Below, in pieces: positions 16,377 to 25,276 of a stretch of DNA of 64,000 nt. The DNA lies in assembly GCA_011050525.1 (NCBI GenBank), contig DRFO01000012.1, forward strand, positions 1-64,000. The letters run 5' to 3'. The notes under the pieces are model-generated. The model was not told the DNA's origin. It worked only from the letters and a program-made list of their open reading frames with translations, and did no database searches. The translations under genes were made by a program, and so were the position numbers. This DNA is from Halopseudomonas xinjiangensis (GTDB lineage Bacteria; Pseudomonadota; Gammaproteobacteria; Pseudomonadales; Pseudomonadaceae). Numbering within the stretch: position 1 is the first letter of the stretch; each line of letters begins with the position of its first letter.

Positions 16377-18035
16377 TTACAGCTCCCCACGCCGGGCCAG
16401 TTCGCGGATGCGGTTGGCGGTGCGCAGAGCGATGGCCTGGATGGTTTCCGAGGGATTGACGCCGCCCGAGGTGGGAAATACCGAACCGTCGCAGATCCAC
16501 AGGTTCGGAATATCCCAACTGCGGCAGTCAGCATTCACCACACTGGTTGCCGGGTCGCTGCCCATTCTGGCGGTACCCATGAGATGCGCGGTGCCGTCGG
16601 CTTCGGCCCAGATATCGCGGGCGTCGATGCCTTCGAGTCCGCGCCGCATGAAATCCACAGCATGGTTAACCAGCCGCCGATCATTGTCGCATTCTGACCA
16701 GGTCACTCGGGCGACGGGTAGGCCGAACTCGTCGCGTTCATCGGCCAGGGTCACGCAATTGCGCTCTTGGGGCAGTGTTTCGCCGACAATCTTCAGCCCC
16801 ACCTGATGGTTGTATTTCTGCATCTCGTCGACCAATGCCTGGCCCCAGAGACCGTGGTTGCCGGTCTGAGCCCCGGCCCAGGCCGCAGGCAGCGGGCCCT
16901 GACTCATAAAGGCATAGCCGCCAAAAAAATCCTTGCCGCTATCCTCATAGTTCCAATGTTCGCTGAGTGACAATGAAGGGGGCCCCTTGTACCAGCGCAC
17001 CTCTTCCTCAAGCGTGCCCCAGACTGCCTGATTGGTGTGCACCATGAGGTTTTTGCCGACCAATCCCGAGCTGTTGGCCAGCCCGTCCGGATAACGACTG
17101 TTGGCCGAATTGAGCAGCAGTCGTGGGGTTTCGATGGCATAGCCGGCAACCACGACGTTGCGGGCACGCTGGAAACGCCATTCGCCTTCGCGGTGATAAT
17201 GCACGCCGCTGGCGAGCCCGTCTTCACCGGTCTCGATGCGCCCGACCATGGCCAGGTCGCGAATTTCCGCGCCGGCTTTTACCGCCCAGGGAATCCAGGT
17301 GATCAAGCCGCTTTGCTTGGCGTTGGTCGCGCAGCCGGTGACGCAGAAACCGCGGTAAACGCAGGGCGGCGAATGTTCCCTGGGCGCCGAGACCGTCGCC
17401 AGGGGAGTCGGCGCCCATGCGATGCCCATGGCTTCGCACGCGCGCGCCAGCGCCAGCCCCGGCGCGTTGACTTCGTGCTGGCGATAGGGGTAGCGCGGGC
17501 GCTTGGGCCCCCATGGATAGCGCACCGGGCCGGAAATTTTCAGCGCCTGTTCGACCTCTGTGTAATAGCGCCACATGTCCTGCCAGTCGAGTGGCCAGTC
17601 GAGTCCATAACCCAGCAGCGTACGTGACTTGAACCACTCCGGCCGAAAGCGCAGCGAGACCATGGCGAAGTGTACGGTGCTGCCGCCGACCGCACGGCCA
17701 CTGTTGTTGGTTCCGAGCTTGAGGGGATTGTCGCCATCGCAAAGTCGTTCGCCGGTCCAGAACAGCTTTTCCTGGTGGGCTTCATCAGAGGCAAACTCCT
17801 CCAGCGGACGCCACCAGGCGCCGGCATCAAAGGCGACTACGGAAAACCCGGCTTCGGCCAGTCGGCAGGCGAGGGGGCCACCGCCAGCACCAGTTCCGAC
17901 GATGACGAAGTCCACCAGTTCATCATCAGGATATTCGCGCATCGGTACCCAGCCGCCACGTCGGAATACGTCTGGCGCACGACCGTCACGGCCACGCGGG
18001 TTACGCAAGGCGTCGGTCAGGTAATCATCCGACAT
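16377..18035 (-). CDS. GMC-family FAD oxidoreductase
   Basis: This flavoprotein dehydrogenase (552 residues) oxidises an alcohol, sugar or sugar acid. An ADP-binding motif FVIVGTGAGGGPLACRLAEA (residues 43-62) is followed by ERLCDGDNPLKLGTNNSGRA and the GGSTVHFAMVS block. A C-terminal GMC domain has MGTARMGSDP, NLWICDGSVFPTSGGVNPSE and the conserved Asn. No Tat signal is visible. The gene overlaps the preceding subunit-3-like gene by 11 bp, the usual arrangement of gluconate/sorbitol dehydrogenase complexes, but the cytochrome c subunit normally third in such sets is missing. It is the last gene of the five-gene operon starting at 22552. Confidence 0.9.
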   Translation of the reverse strand: MSDDYLTDALRNPRGRDGRAPDVFRRGGWVPMREYPDDELVDFVIVGTGAGGGPLACRLAEAGFSVVAFDAGAWWRPLEEFASDEAHQEKLFWTGERLCDGDNPLKLGTNNSGRAVGGSTVHFAMVSLRFRPEWFKSRTLLGYGLDWPLDWQDMWRYYTEVEQALKISGPVRYPWGPKRPRYPYRQHEVNAPGLALARACEAMGIAWAPTPLATVSAPREHSPPCVYRGFCVTGCATNAKQSGLITWIPWAVKAGAEIRDLAMVGRIETGEDGLASGVHYHREGEWRFQRARNVVVAGYAIETPRLLLNSANSRYPDGLANSSGLVGKNLMVHTNQAVWGTLEEEVRWYKGPPSLSLSEHWNYEDSGKDFFGGYAFMSQGPLPAAWAGAQTGNHGLWGQALVDEMQKYNHQVGLKIVGETLPQERNCVTLADERDEFGLPVARVTWSECDNDRRLVNHAVDFMRRGLEGIDARDIWAEADGTAHLMGTARMGSDPATSVVNADCRSWDIPNLWICDGSVFPTSGGVNPSETIQAIALRTANRIRELARRGEL

Positions 18036-18666
18036 GGCGATTGCGTTTCTCCGCTTTGCGCTGTGCGCCGGGTTTGGCTGCCATGGGCTCCCAGGGGTCG
18101 CGTGAGTCCGGGCCCATACGCACGTAACCCCGTGGATTAGCGGGCCCGCCGAAACCGATTTCGCTCCAGGCGGTTGGATGGGCGTAATAGGCGCTAGTGA
18201 TATCGTGGATCAGCCGATGACTGAAGAATACTACGCAAGGCATTGATTTCCAGACGGAATGCTTCAGTTCGTTTCGTTGCATAGCGGATAACAGCGCATC
18301 CTGCTGAGCAGCTGTCAGCCCGGTGAACCCCCGACCATCCAGCGCCTGGGCTTCAGCATCGAGCGCTGTCAGGCCTAGTTGCCAAGCCTGACGCAGAGGT
18401 GGGAGGCGAGCGTCGCGGTAGCCGTCGCCACGGTCGTTAAGCAGCTTGTTATCTACCAGCGCGGCCAAGGGCACCGGGGGCCGGTCAATCGGTTGCGGCA
18501 GAATGCGCTGGCAGACAGCGTCTAATGTTTGCCACTGAGCCTCATTCAAGAAACGCGGGGCTCCCCCAATGGCCAAGCGCGCATCAATCACCTGACGGGT
18601 CGGTTCGTCCCAGGACTGGCTGTGGCGTTTGGACAGGACATCGTAACCTGGATAAATCAGCTTCAT
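18025..18666 (-). CDS. Gluconate 2-dehydrogenase subunit 3-like protein
   Basis: A 213-residue protein resembling the small subunit that partners GMC dehydrogenases. It has FLNEAQWQTLDAVCQRILPQP near the N-terminus and a C-terminal region AWSEIGFGGPANPRGYVRMG, both typical of the family. The start at 18666 is chosen because its ATG overlaps the upstream stop (ATGA); a GTG nine bases upstream is possible. Unlike many relatives it lacks a Tat leader, so either the complex is cytoplasmic or it is secreted by other means. Coupled by overlap to both the membrane protein and the GMC gene. Confidence 0.82.
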   Translation of the reverse strand: MKLIYPGYDVLSKRHSQSWDEPTRQVIDARLAIGGAPRFLNEAQWQTLDAVCQRILPQPIDRPPVPLAALVDNKLLNDRGDGYRDARLPPLRQAWQLGLTALDAEAQALDGRGFTGLTAAQQDALLSAMQRNELKHSVWKSMPCVVFFSHRLIHDITSAYYAHPTAWSEIGFGGPANPRGYVRMGPDSRDPWEPMAAKPGAQRKAEKRNRHVG

Positions 18667-19637
18667 GGGTGCCACCCCAGATAATGTGCCTTGACGCTCT
18701 GCTCTTCGTCGAGCAGTCGCTGCGCCGCCAGGCCCGCCAGCGCCAGACCGGTGAAGCTGGGAGGGGCGGGCAACGGCGGGCCTGCCTGAAGGTTTTGCCG
18801 CCAGTTACGCCAGCCGCCGTGGTTGCGGGCTGCGCCCAACGCATGAAAGCACGCCCCAGCCACCCCCAGCAGTAGCGTAAAACGCAGGCACAGGCGTGAT
18901 GCCCAGCGCAGATGGGGTCGATTAGCGCCAGCCAGCGCGCTGGCTGTGAGCAGTACGGCGGATAAGGGCGGGGCCGTCACAGGAAGATACATGGCTGGGT
19001 TCTGAAACGATCCGCGAAAATGAAACAGGCCGGCCTCGGCCGACGTGCCGATCAGGCCCGCGGCGCTCATCAGGGCCATGGACTGGCCAGCCGGCAGGCC
19101 GAGCACCCTGGGTACGATATTCCGAGTCTCGCTGCGCAGCCGCTCGGCATAGTGACCTAGCACGCCGGATAGAATCAGCGCCGCCGGTGCGCCCAGCGGA
19201 GCACTGTAGAACAGGTTGGTCCAGCCGAACCCACCAGGTCGCTTGGTGACATTCCATAAATGAAAGCCCGAACCGGCCACCCCGGTCAGTACGGTGCCGA
19301 TGTAGATGCCGTTGCGCAGCTTTCCGGAATGCGGCGTTAGATCAGCGAAGCCTTTACTGCTGGCCAGCAGTGACAGTGTTGCGGTGATCAATGGCGTGTA
19401 CATGGCGCGATTTTCGAACTGGCCTCGATAGTGTTCCATCGCGCTATCCAGCAGGACAGCACCAGCCAGGATGCCGGCGCCACGGTTCAGCCGCCGAGCC
19501 GAATGAATCAAGGTCGTATTGGCAGGGCGCGAACCCGAACTGCGGTTCGCCTCGCGGTGTTGCCATACCAGCGAGACGGCTGTCAGTGTTCCCGTCACGG
19601 CCAATGCCAACCAGTCCAGGCGGGTTTTTGAAACCAT
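18663..19637 (-). CDS. Polytopic membrane protein with internal duplication and paired His
   Basis: 324 residues, about seven to eight hydrophobic segments, no recognised family. The protein is an internal duplication. HYRGQFENRAMYTPLITATL (about residues 69-88) is echoed by HFRGSFQNPAMYLPVTAPPL (about 206-225), and GVAGSGFHLWNVTKRPGG (about 118-135) by GVAGACFHALGAARNHGG (about 258-275). Each half thus keeps one His in HxRGxFxNxAMYxP and one in GVAGxxFH, both near predicted membrane segments. The gene overlaps the subunit-3 gene and belongs to the GMC operon, where the usual electron-accepting cytochrome is absent. Anchoring, or haem-mediated electron transfer, is inferred only from this pattern. 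Confidence 0.7.
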   Translation of the reverse strand: MVSKTRLDWLALAVTGTLTAVSLVWQHREANRSSGSRPANTTLIHSARRLNRGAGILAGAVLLDSAMEHYRGQFENRAMYTPLITATLSLLASSKGFADLTPHSGKLRNGIYIGTVLTGVAGSGFHLWNVTKRPGGFGWTNLFYSAPLGAPAALILSGVLGHYAERLRSETRNIVPRVLGLPAGQSMALMSAAGLIGTSAEAGLFHFRGSFQNPAMYLPVTAPPLSAVLLTASALAGANRPHLRWASRLCLRFTLLLGVAGACFHALGAARNHGGWRNWRQNLQAGPPLPAPPSFTGLALAGLAAQRLLDEEQSVKAHYLGWHP

Positions 19638-19646
19638 AGGTCCTCG

Positions 19647-20756
19647 CTAGATCATGTAGGGTTGTGCATCGGCCCGACGGAACTGCAAGCCGTGACCCGG
19701 GTTGTTGAGATCGGGGCTGATACGACCGTTCTGCAGCTGCGGCGCGCCTTCAAACAGCATCGACTCGATACGCACGTGGTCGTGAAACCACTCGACATGA
19801 CGCAGGCGGGGGGCCGCACAGGCAACGGATAGGTGCAGCGCCGGCGCGCAATGGGCGGAAAGATCCACATGAAAGGCTTCGCACATCGCCGCAGCGCGAA
19901 GAAAGCCGGTTACACCGCCACAGCGGGTAAGATCGGCCTGCAATACATCTACCGCACCGCGCTCCAGCAGGTGCCGAAAATCGTCTGGCGTGTAGGCGTA
20001 TTCCCCGGCCGCCACATCCATTGGCGTATCGGTCATATCGAGCGCAGCACGGACTCGGTGAAGGCCACCCAGATCATCCGAGCTGACCGGCTCCTCAAAC
20101 CATCGGATATCCCGCGAGGCCATTTGTCTGGCCAGGGCAATGGCCCCGCGAACGGTGTAGGCACCGTTGGCATCGACGAAAAGACTGGCCTCCCCGATAG
20201 CATCCAACGCCAGATCAATCCGCTCAAGTTCCTGCGCGGGTTCGGCACCTATTTTCATTTTCACCCAATGGCAACCATCATCCTTGGCCCAGGCGCCTAG
20301 TTGGTCACATAGTTGATGACCTCTATAGGTAGTAAACCCGCCGCTACCGTATACCGGCACGCTCTGGCGTAGTGATCCGAGCAGGGTAACCAACGGCAGA
20401 TCCAGCAATCGAGCCTTCAGATCCCACAACGCCGTGTCGATGGCTGAAATGGCACAGGCGGCTATTCCCGAGCGGCCCACATTGCGCACGGCATGCCATA
20501 ACTGTTCAGTGACTTGAGCGGGGCTCATGGCATCGCCACCCTCCACCCAGCGGCGCAACGTGCCGTCGATCAATCGCAACAGTGCAGCGTCGGCGTAGGT
20601 GTAACCCAAGCCAGTACAATTGCCGGCGTCTACCTCCACCACGACCATTGTCGTCGCCTTCCAGCCGAGCGTACCGTCTGCCTCGGCCTGGTCGGTGGGG
20701 ATGCGATAGGCGGATGCGCGCAGGGCAGTAACTGGCAGGTCGATCCCTGCGCTCAT
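19647..20756 (-). CDS. Enolase-superfamily enzyme, mandelate racemase subgroup
   Basis: A 369-residue member of the enolase superfamily, which abstracts the alpha-proton of a carboxylate to racemise or dehydrate it. The KxK motif is in WVKMKIGAEPAQE (about residue 165). Metal ligands follow in DANGAYT and FEEPVSSDD, and a later Asp in VLQADLTRCGGVTG. A His in DLSAHCAPALH completes an Asp-His dyad of the mandelate racemase type. A sugar-acid dehydratase is likely given a sugar/alcohol-type GMC dehydrogenase in the same operon, but the substrate is open. The start codon overlaps the stop of the TPP-enzyme gene by 4 bp. Confidence 0.88.
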   Translation of the reverse strand: MSAGIDLPVTALRASAYRIPTDQAEADGTLGWKATTMVVVEVDAGNCTGLGYTYADAALLRLIDGTLRRWVEGGDAMSPAQVTEQLWHAVRNVGRSGIAACAISAIDTALWDLKARLLDLPLVTLLGSLRQSVPVYGSGGFTTYRGHQLCDQLGAWAKDDGCHWVKMKIGAEPAQELERIDLALDAIGEASLFVDANGAYTVRGAIALARQMASRDIRWFEEPVSSDDLGGLHRVRAALDMTDTPMDVAAGEYAYTPDDFRHLLERGAVDVLQADLTRCGGVTGFLRAAAMCEAFHVDLSAHCAPALHLSVACAAPRLRHVEWFHDHVRIESMLFEGAPQLQNGRISPDLNNPGHGLQFRRADAQPYMI

Positions 20757-22552
20757 TTTTCGTCCTTGTCCTTGCCGGGTAACACACCACCGAGCACCTG
20801 CTTGGCAGTCTGCACGACGATTCCAGCCTGGTCAGGATCGCCTTGCAACAAGGTGCTGGCAAACTTCTTGGCTTGCTCGAATTTAATATGCGGTGGAAGC
20901 GGCGCCACGTTGGGATCGGTCTTGAATTCGATCACCACCGGGCGGTCGGCGGCAAATGCCTGCTTCCAGGCGTCGGCTACGGCGTCTTCGCTGTCAACGT
21001 ATATGCCCATCAGGCCGATTGACTCGGCGAAGCGGTGATAAGGCACGTTGGGTATGTTCTGAGAAGCCTCGAATTTGGGATCACCTTCCATCACCCGTTG
21101 CTCCCAGGTGACCTGATTGAGGTCTTCGTTATTGAATACGCAGCAAATCCAGGTGTGATTAGTCCACTCTTTCCAGTATTTGGCTACGGTGATCAGCTCG
21201 GCCATGTTGTTCATTTGCATGGCGCCATCGCCGACCATGGCGACTACAGGCCGGTCCGGATAGGCAAATTTGGCGGCGATGGCGTAGGGTACCGCCGCGC
21301 CCATCGAGGCCAGGCCACCAGAGAGCGAGCACATCATGCCGCGGCGGATTTTCACATCACGGGCAAACCAGTTGGCGCAGGAGCCAGAATCGCTGGTGAT
21401 GATGGACAGATCCGGGAGCTGGGGTGACAGTTCATAGGCGACACGCTGCGGATTGACGGGATTGGCCGACACCATTGCTCTATCGGTGAGTTTTTCCTGC
21501 CAGTCGGCTTGCCACGCTTCGATGTCTTGCCGCCAGCTACGCTCGGGCTTTTCGTCCAGCAGCGGGAGCAGCGCTCGCAGGGTTTCAGCCGCGTCGCCTT
21601 CCAGTGGCACCTCCATTGGATAGCGCAAGCTGAGCATGTCTGCCTTGATGTCGATCTGCACGCCGCGGGCCTGACCTTCCTCAGGGAGGAATTCGGAGTA
21701 GGGAAAGCCTGAACCAATCATCAGTAGCGTGTCACATTCCGCCATCAGCTTGTAGCTGGGTTCGGTACCCAGCAGCCCGATGCAACCGGTGACCCAAGGC
21801 AGGTCGTCTGGTAGCACTGCCTTGCCCAGCAAGGCCTTGGCCACGCCGGCGCCAAGTTTTTCCGCGACCTGGATGACCTCATCAGTAGCTTGCAGGGCAC
21901 CCGCTCCGACCAGGATTGCAACCTTCTTGCCGGCGTTGAGCACCTCGGCGGCGCGGCGCAAATCCACGTCATAGGGCACCACTTTTGGCCGGTTGTAGCC
22001 AATGCCCGAGTGCAGCGTGCCATGTGCGCGTGGCGGCTCGCTGTATTCCTCTTCCTGCAGATCGTTGGGCAGGATGATCGCGGTAACGCGGCTTTCGCCT
22101 ACGGCCGTACGAATTGCCCGGTCTACCAGATGGCGCACTTGTGCCGGCGCGCTGGCCTGCTGCACGAAGGCTCCGGCCACGTCCTTGAACAACGAGACCA
22201 GATCAACTTCCTGCTGGTAGTGGCCGCCCATGGCAGTGCGCGCTTGTTGTCCGGTGATCGCGAGCACCGGCATATGATCCAGCCGGGCATCGTAAAGGCC
22301 GGTCAGCAGATGCGCGGCGCCCGGCCCGGAGGTAGCAATGCATACTCCGAGCCCGCCGCTGAACTTGGCATCCGCCGAGGCCATGAAGGCGGCCATTTCT
22401 TCGTGACGGGCCTGGATGAAACGTATTTTCTCGCCGGATCGATTGAGCGCACCAAACACGCCGTTGATGCCATCGCCAGGATAGCCGTAAATGCGGCGCA
22501 CGCCCCATTGATAAAGACGCTCGACCAAATATTCACCGGTTGTCATTGCCAT
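20753..22552 (-). CDS. TPP-dependent enzyme, pyruvate oxidase/acetolactate synthase-like
   Basis: A 599-residue thiamine-diphosphate enzyme with the three-domain POX/ALS layout. The N-terminal Pyr domain has GVRRIYGYPGDGINGVFGAL and the catalytic Glu in ARHEEMAAFMASADA. A central domain follows, and the C-terminal PP domain has the motif GDGAMQMNNMAELITVAKYW ending with NNEDLNQVTW. The family makes or breaks C-C bonds of 2-keto acids. As first gene of an operon with an enolase-type dehydratase, which typically yields 2-keto-3-deoxy acids, a decarboxylase role on a keto-acid product is plausible but unproven. Confidence 0.88.
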   Translation of the reverse strand: MAMTTGEYLVERLYQWGVRRIYGYPGDGINGVFGALNRSGEKIRFIQARHEEMAAFMASADAKFSGGLGVCIATSGPGAAHLLTGLYDARLDHMPVLAITGQQARTAMGGHYQQEVDLVSLFKDVAGAFVQQASAPAQVRHLVDRAIRTAVGESRVTAIILPNDLQEEEYSEPPRAHGTLHSGIGYNRPKVVPYDVDLRRAAEVLNAGKKVAILVGAGALQATDEVIQVAEKLGAGVAKALLGKAVLPDDLPWVTGCIGLLGTEPSYKLMAECDTLLMIGSGFPYSEFLPEEGQARGVQIDIKADMLSLRYPMEVPLEGDAAETLRALLPLLDEKPERSWRQDIEAWQADWQEKLTDRAMVSANPVNPQRVAYELSPQLPDLSIITSDSGSCANWFARDVKIRRGMMCSLSGGLASMGAAVPYAIAAKFAYPDRPVVAMVGDGAMQMNNMAELITVAKYWKEWTNHTWICCVFNNEDLNQVTWEQRVMEGDPKFEASQNIPNVPYHRFAESIGLMGIYVDSEDAVADAWKQAFAADRPVVIEFKTDPNVAPLPPHIKFEQAKKFASTLLQGDPDQAGIVVQTAKQVLGGVLPGKDKDEK

Positions 22553-22751
22553 TGCGGAATCCTCTTAGGCGTGGGCTGAGGCGGGTCTGGAATTCGCGAA
22601 GCTAGACGCGACCCGTAAAATGGAAGCCTCGTTCCTAGTCTTGACGACTCATCTGCCAAAAGGTTCGAAGCAATCTAGTTACGATCAGAAGAGGAGGAGG
22701 AGGAGGTTGAAGCTGGGTTGTGCTCTGATACACGCGGCTTTCAATGAAAAC

Positions 22752-22783
22752 AAAAAAGCCAGCTGCGAAGGGGCAACTGGCTT
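22752..22783 (-). terminator. Intrinsic terminator of the exopolysaccharide operon
   Basis: On the minus strand AAGCCAG pairs with CTGGCTT around an inner GCA/TGC pair and is followed by six U residues (22757-22752). It lies 35 bases after the glycosidase stop codon, the end of the five-gene operon. Confidence 0.75.
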
Positions 22784-22817
22784 GATTATTATCAGGCGTA
22801 GCAAATTCGAATTCGGT

Positions 22818-23783
22818 TTACTGCTCCAATATGGCCTGGGCAGGCTTGTTCTGCACGGTGAAATCGGTGTCTTCGGGTCCGCCTGCTGCCGGATCGGTGT
22901 ACCAGCACCAGATGGCAATGCCCTCGATAGCAGGCGTTTGCAGGGCTTCGAGCCAGGCTTCCAGAACATTCAACTGCAGATCGAGATCGACCGGAAGCTC
23001 CTGCTGTTCAGGACTTTCCCAAGGGGCGGACAGGCTACCTTGCGCTGAGCGCACGCCCAGTTCGGCTACCCATACCGGCCGCTGGTGGCGCTCGGAAAGT
23101 GCCTGTAGTCGCTGTGCGGTGTCGCGCATTTCCTTCTCGCGCTCGGCAGGGTCAGACGACAGGGACGGATAAAGGCTGGTACCGATAGCATCGAACAGAG
23201 ACCAGTAACGGAAGCTCTCGGCCTGCTCCAGGCTGTCCGCCACATAGAGGATCTTGCCTGAATAAACCTGGCGAACCTTGCGGACCAGTGATGGCCAGTA
23301 GCCCGAGTTCTGCACGCCACGCAATTCGCTGCCGACTACTACGGCTGCAGCATTTTCTTCGCTGGCTACCCGGGCCAGCTCGACCACCGCCTTGCTGTAG
23401 GCGGCAAACCAGGCAGCGCGGTCTGTCGGTTCTGCCTCGCCGGCCCAATGGTCGGGAATCCACAGGTGAATCTTCAATACCGGTTCAAGACCTGCTTCGC
23501 GCATCTGTTGCAGCCCGACCCGAACCTGGTCGGGCGTGCTGTCGCCCCCTATCACTGGATCATTCGAATCGGGCTCGGCCTGCCAGGTGAATGCGACCAG
23601 CAGGCCGCGCTCTGCACCGCTTTCGGCCAGGTTTTCGAGGGATTGCCCAGCCTTGTCCGTGCCCCAGGTCGCGTCGCCTGAAAGCTTGACGTTAGCCCCG
23701 ATCCATCGATCGGGCTCCTGAGCATAACTCGCTGAGGAAAACAGCATCATTATCCCTAAAAGAATTATTGTTCTCGTTGCCAT
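22818..23783 (-). CDS. Secreted TIM-barrel glycoside hydrolase (GH113-like)
   Basis: 321 residues with a signal peptide (hydrophobic core IILLGIMMLFSSASYA, cleavage likely before QEPDR). The mature part reads as a (beta/alpha)8 glycosidase: HLWIPDHWAGEAEP, VVVGSELRGV with the probable acid/base Glu, VWVAELGVRS with the probable nucleophile Glu, and the closing IWCWYTDPAAGGPEDTDF. This pattern is like GH113 endo-mannanases, so a beta-mannan-type or related substrate is possible. The ATG at 23783 has AGGAGG upstream and is preferred to a TTG at 23792. Periplasmic trimming glycosidases are standard in synthase-dependent polysaccharide operons. Confidence 0.8.
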   Translation of the reverse strand: MATRTIILLGIMMLFSSASYAQEPDRWIGANVKLSGDATWGTDKAGQSLENLAESGAERGLLVAFTWQAEPDSNDPVIGGDSTPDQVRVGLQQMREAGLEPVLKIHLWIPDHWAGEAEPTDRAAWFAAYSKAVVELARVASEENAAAVVVGSELRGVQNSGYWPSLVRKVRQVYSGKILYVADSLEQAESFRYWSLFDAIGTSLYPSLSSDPAEREKEMRDTAQRLQALSERHQRPVWVAELGVRSAQGSLSAPWESPEQQELPVDLDLQLNVLEAWLEALQTPAIEGIAIWCWYTDPAAGGPEDTDFTVQNKPAQAILEQ

Positions 23784-25276
23784 ACCCGCCAAACCTCCTG
23801 CTCATATACCAATTGATAACCGGGTCGACCCTCTTTCCATAGCCCAGGGAAGCGCCGGTTGATCGCGTCCTGTGCTCCTTGCCGGGTTCCCGGAGCGGCA
23901 ACCACGATCTGAGGTGGTATCCGTTCCGGACTGGCCAGCGCCAGCTTGAATTCGTCGCTGAAGGGAAGAATCAGGTCGCGCGCGTCTCCCCGCGCCGCAA
24001 TCACGGCGTAGGCGGCCTGGTCATCTATCAATGTCGGCAGCCTTGAATCGGCAAGCCAGGCGCCTAATTCAATATCTTCCCTGGGACGCAAATCTATCAC
24101 CTCACGCAGGGCGATGGTCCAGTGTCGCACCTCGGGCATGGGCGCATGCTGCAGAACCGGCCAGCCAAGCGGGATGCCGATGATCAGAGCGAGGGTCGCG
24201 GGAAGCTTGTTGCCCACCCTGACTTCCTTGAGACCGAGCGCCACCGGGACCAGCAGCAATGCCAGAAACTGCACCGAATGGGTGGTAAACCAGAAATAGG
24301 TTGCGATGGCGCCAGCACAGATGATGGCTCCGGTCACCGCTACCGGGCCAGCCCAGGCGCGAGGCGTCCGGCTCCAGGGCAGCAATAACAGGGAAGGGCA
24401 GGCGGCGATGCCAGTGACTGAGAGCCAGAGTAGCGGCAGCCACCAGGTGCCGCCAAATTCGACAAGCCAGGGGAGGTAGGGCGCCTGGGCATAGCCGCCG
24501 CGGAAGGCCGAATCGGCCTGCTGGAGAAACAGCAAGCCCTCGCCGTGGTACAGCCAGTTGAGATACATCCATCCCAAGGCAGCAAACAGGAAGGGCAGGT
24601 AGCAGACCATGTAAAAGGCAAGCGGCGCCTTTTGCAGCAATGACCGTGGGGCGGCAAGCGCCAGCCAGGGCAACATCGCCATCGCGATGAAGCCAGCCCG
24701 CGCATCAACGAAGAACAACAGACATAACCAGCCGGCGAATTTCAGGTAGGAGCGGGGCTCAGGCGTGTTCTGAAAGACGTGCAGTGTTCGGCACAGACCG
24801 TATACGGTCAGCAGCCCCAGCCCCAGATCCTGACCTGACGTAGCGGTCCATAGCGCAAAGGGGTGCAGCACCAGCAGCAGGGTCCAGATGCTTGCCCAGA
24901 TTGGCCCTTGGGTGTTGGCCAGATCGCGCCATACCCAGGCTGCGAATACGGCAACCGCCAGGATGTCCAGGATGTAGGGCGTGACCGATTCGCGGACTCC
25001 CAGTAACGCGCTGAGTAACAGAGACAGGTACAAGGACACCTGAGGAGACAGAAAGCCTGAATACTCAAAGCGCAGACCCGCAGCGTCACGCATCACCAGC
25101 AGCTTGGCATAACGTGCAAGTGCATCGCTGCTGAGGTAGCCATTGGTCAGCAGGTGACTGCACAGAAGCGCCAGTAACAGCAGTATGGCGAGCAGCACCA
25201 GACCGCTTCCCTGGCGTCTGGATCTACTCTTTGAGCGCCGCTTTACGCTCGGCAGCCAGGTGCTTACTGATGCCAT
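23765..25276 (-). CDS. Polytopic GT-C-like membrane protein of the exopolysaccharide operon
   Basis: 503 residues with about 10-12 hydrophobic helices and a soluble C-terminal region of about 130 residues (from VRHWTIALREVIDL). After the first helix an external loop has SSDALARYAKLL, an acidic motif placed like the catalytic Asp of GT-C fold transferases, and FSGFLSPQ-type residues follow the next segment. I infer a lipid-linked sugar transferase, or a polymer-modifying (acyl/sugar) transferase; no precise family is recognised. The start at 25276 limits the overlap with the synthase gene to 53 bp; an earlier start at 25339 would extend it. Its end overlaps the glycosidase start. Confidence 0.7.
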   Translation of the reverse strand: MASVSTWLPSVKRRSKSRSRRQGSGLVLLAILLLLALLCSHLLTNGYLSSDALARYAKLLVMRDAAGLRFEYSGFLSPQVSLYLSLLLSALLGVRESVTPYILDILAVAVFAAWVWRDLANTQGPIWASIWTLLLVLHPFALWTATSGQDLGLGLLTVYGLCRTLHVFQNTPEPRSYLKFAGWLCLLFFVDARAGFIAMAMLPWLALAAPRSLLQKAPLAFYMVCYLPFLFAALGWMYLNWLYHGEGLLFLQQADSAFRGGYAQAPYLPWLVEFGGTWWLPLLWLSVTGIAACPSLLLLPWSRTPRAWAGPVAVTGAIICAGAIATYFWFTTHSVQFLALLLVPVALGLKEVRVGNKLPATLALIIGIPLGWPVLQHAPMPEVRHWTIALREVIDLRPREDIELGAWLADSRLPTLIDDQAAYAVIAARGDARDLILPFSDEFKLALASPERIPPQIVVAAPGTRQGAQDAINRRFPGLWKEGRPGYQLVYEQEVWRVWQREQ

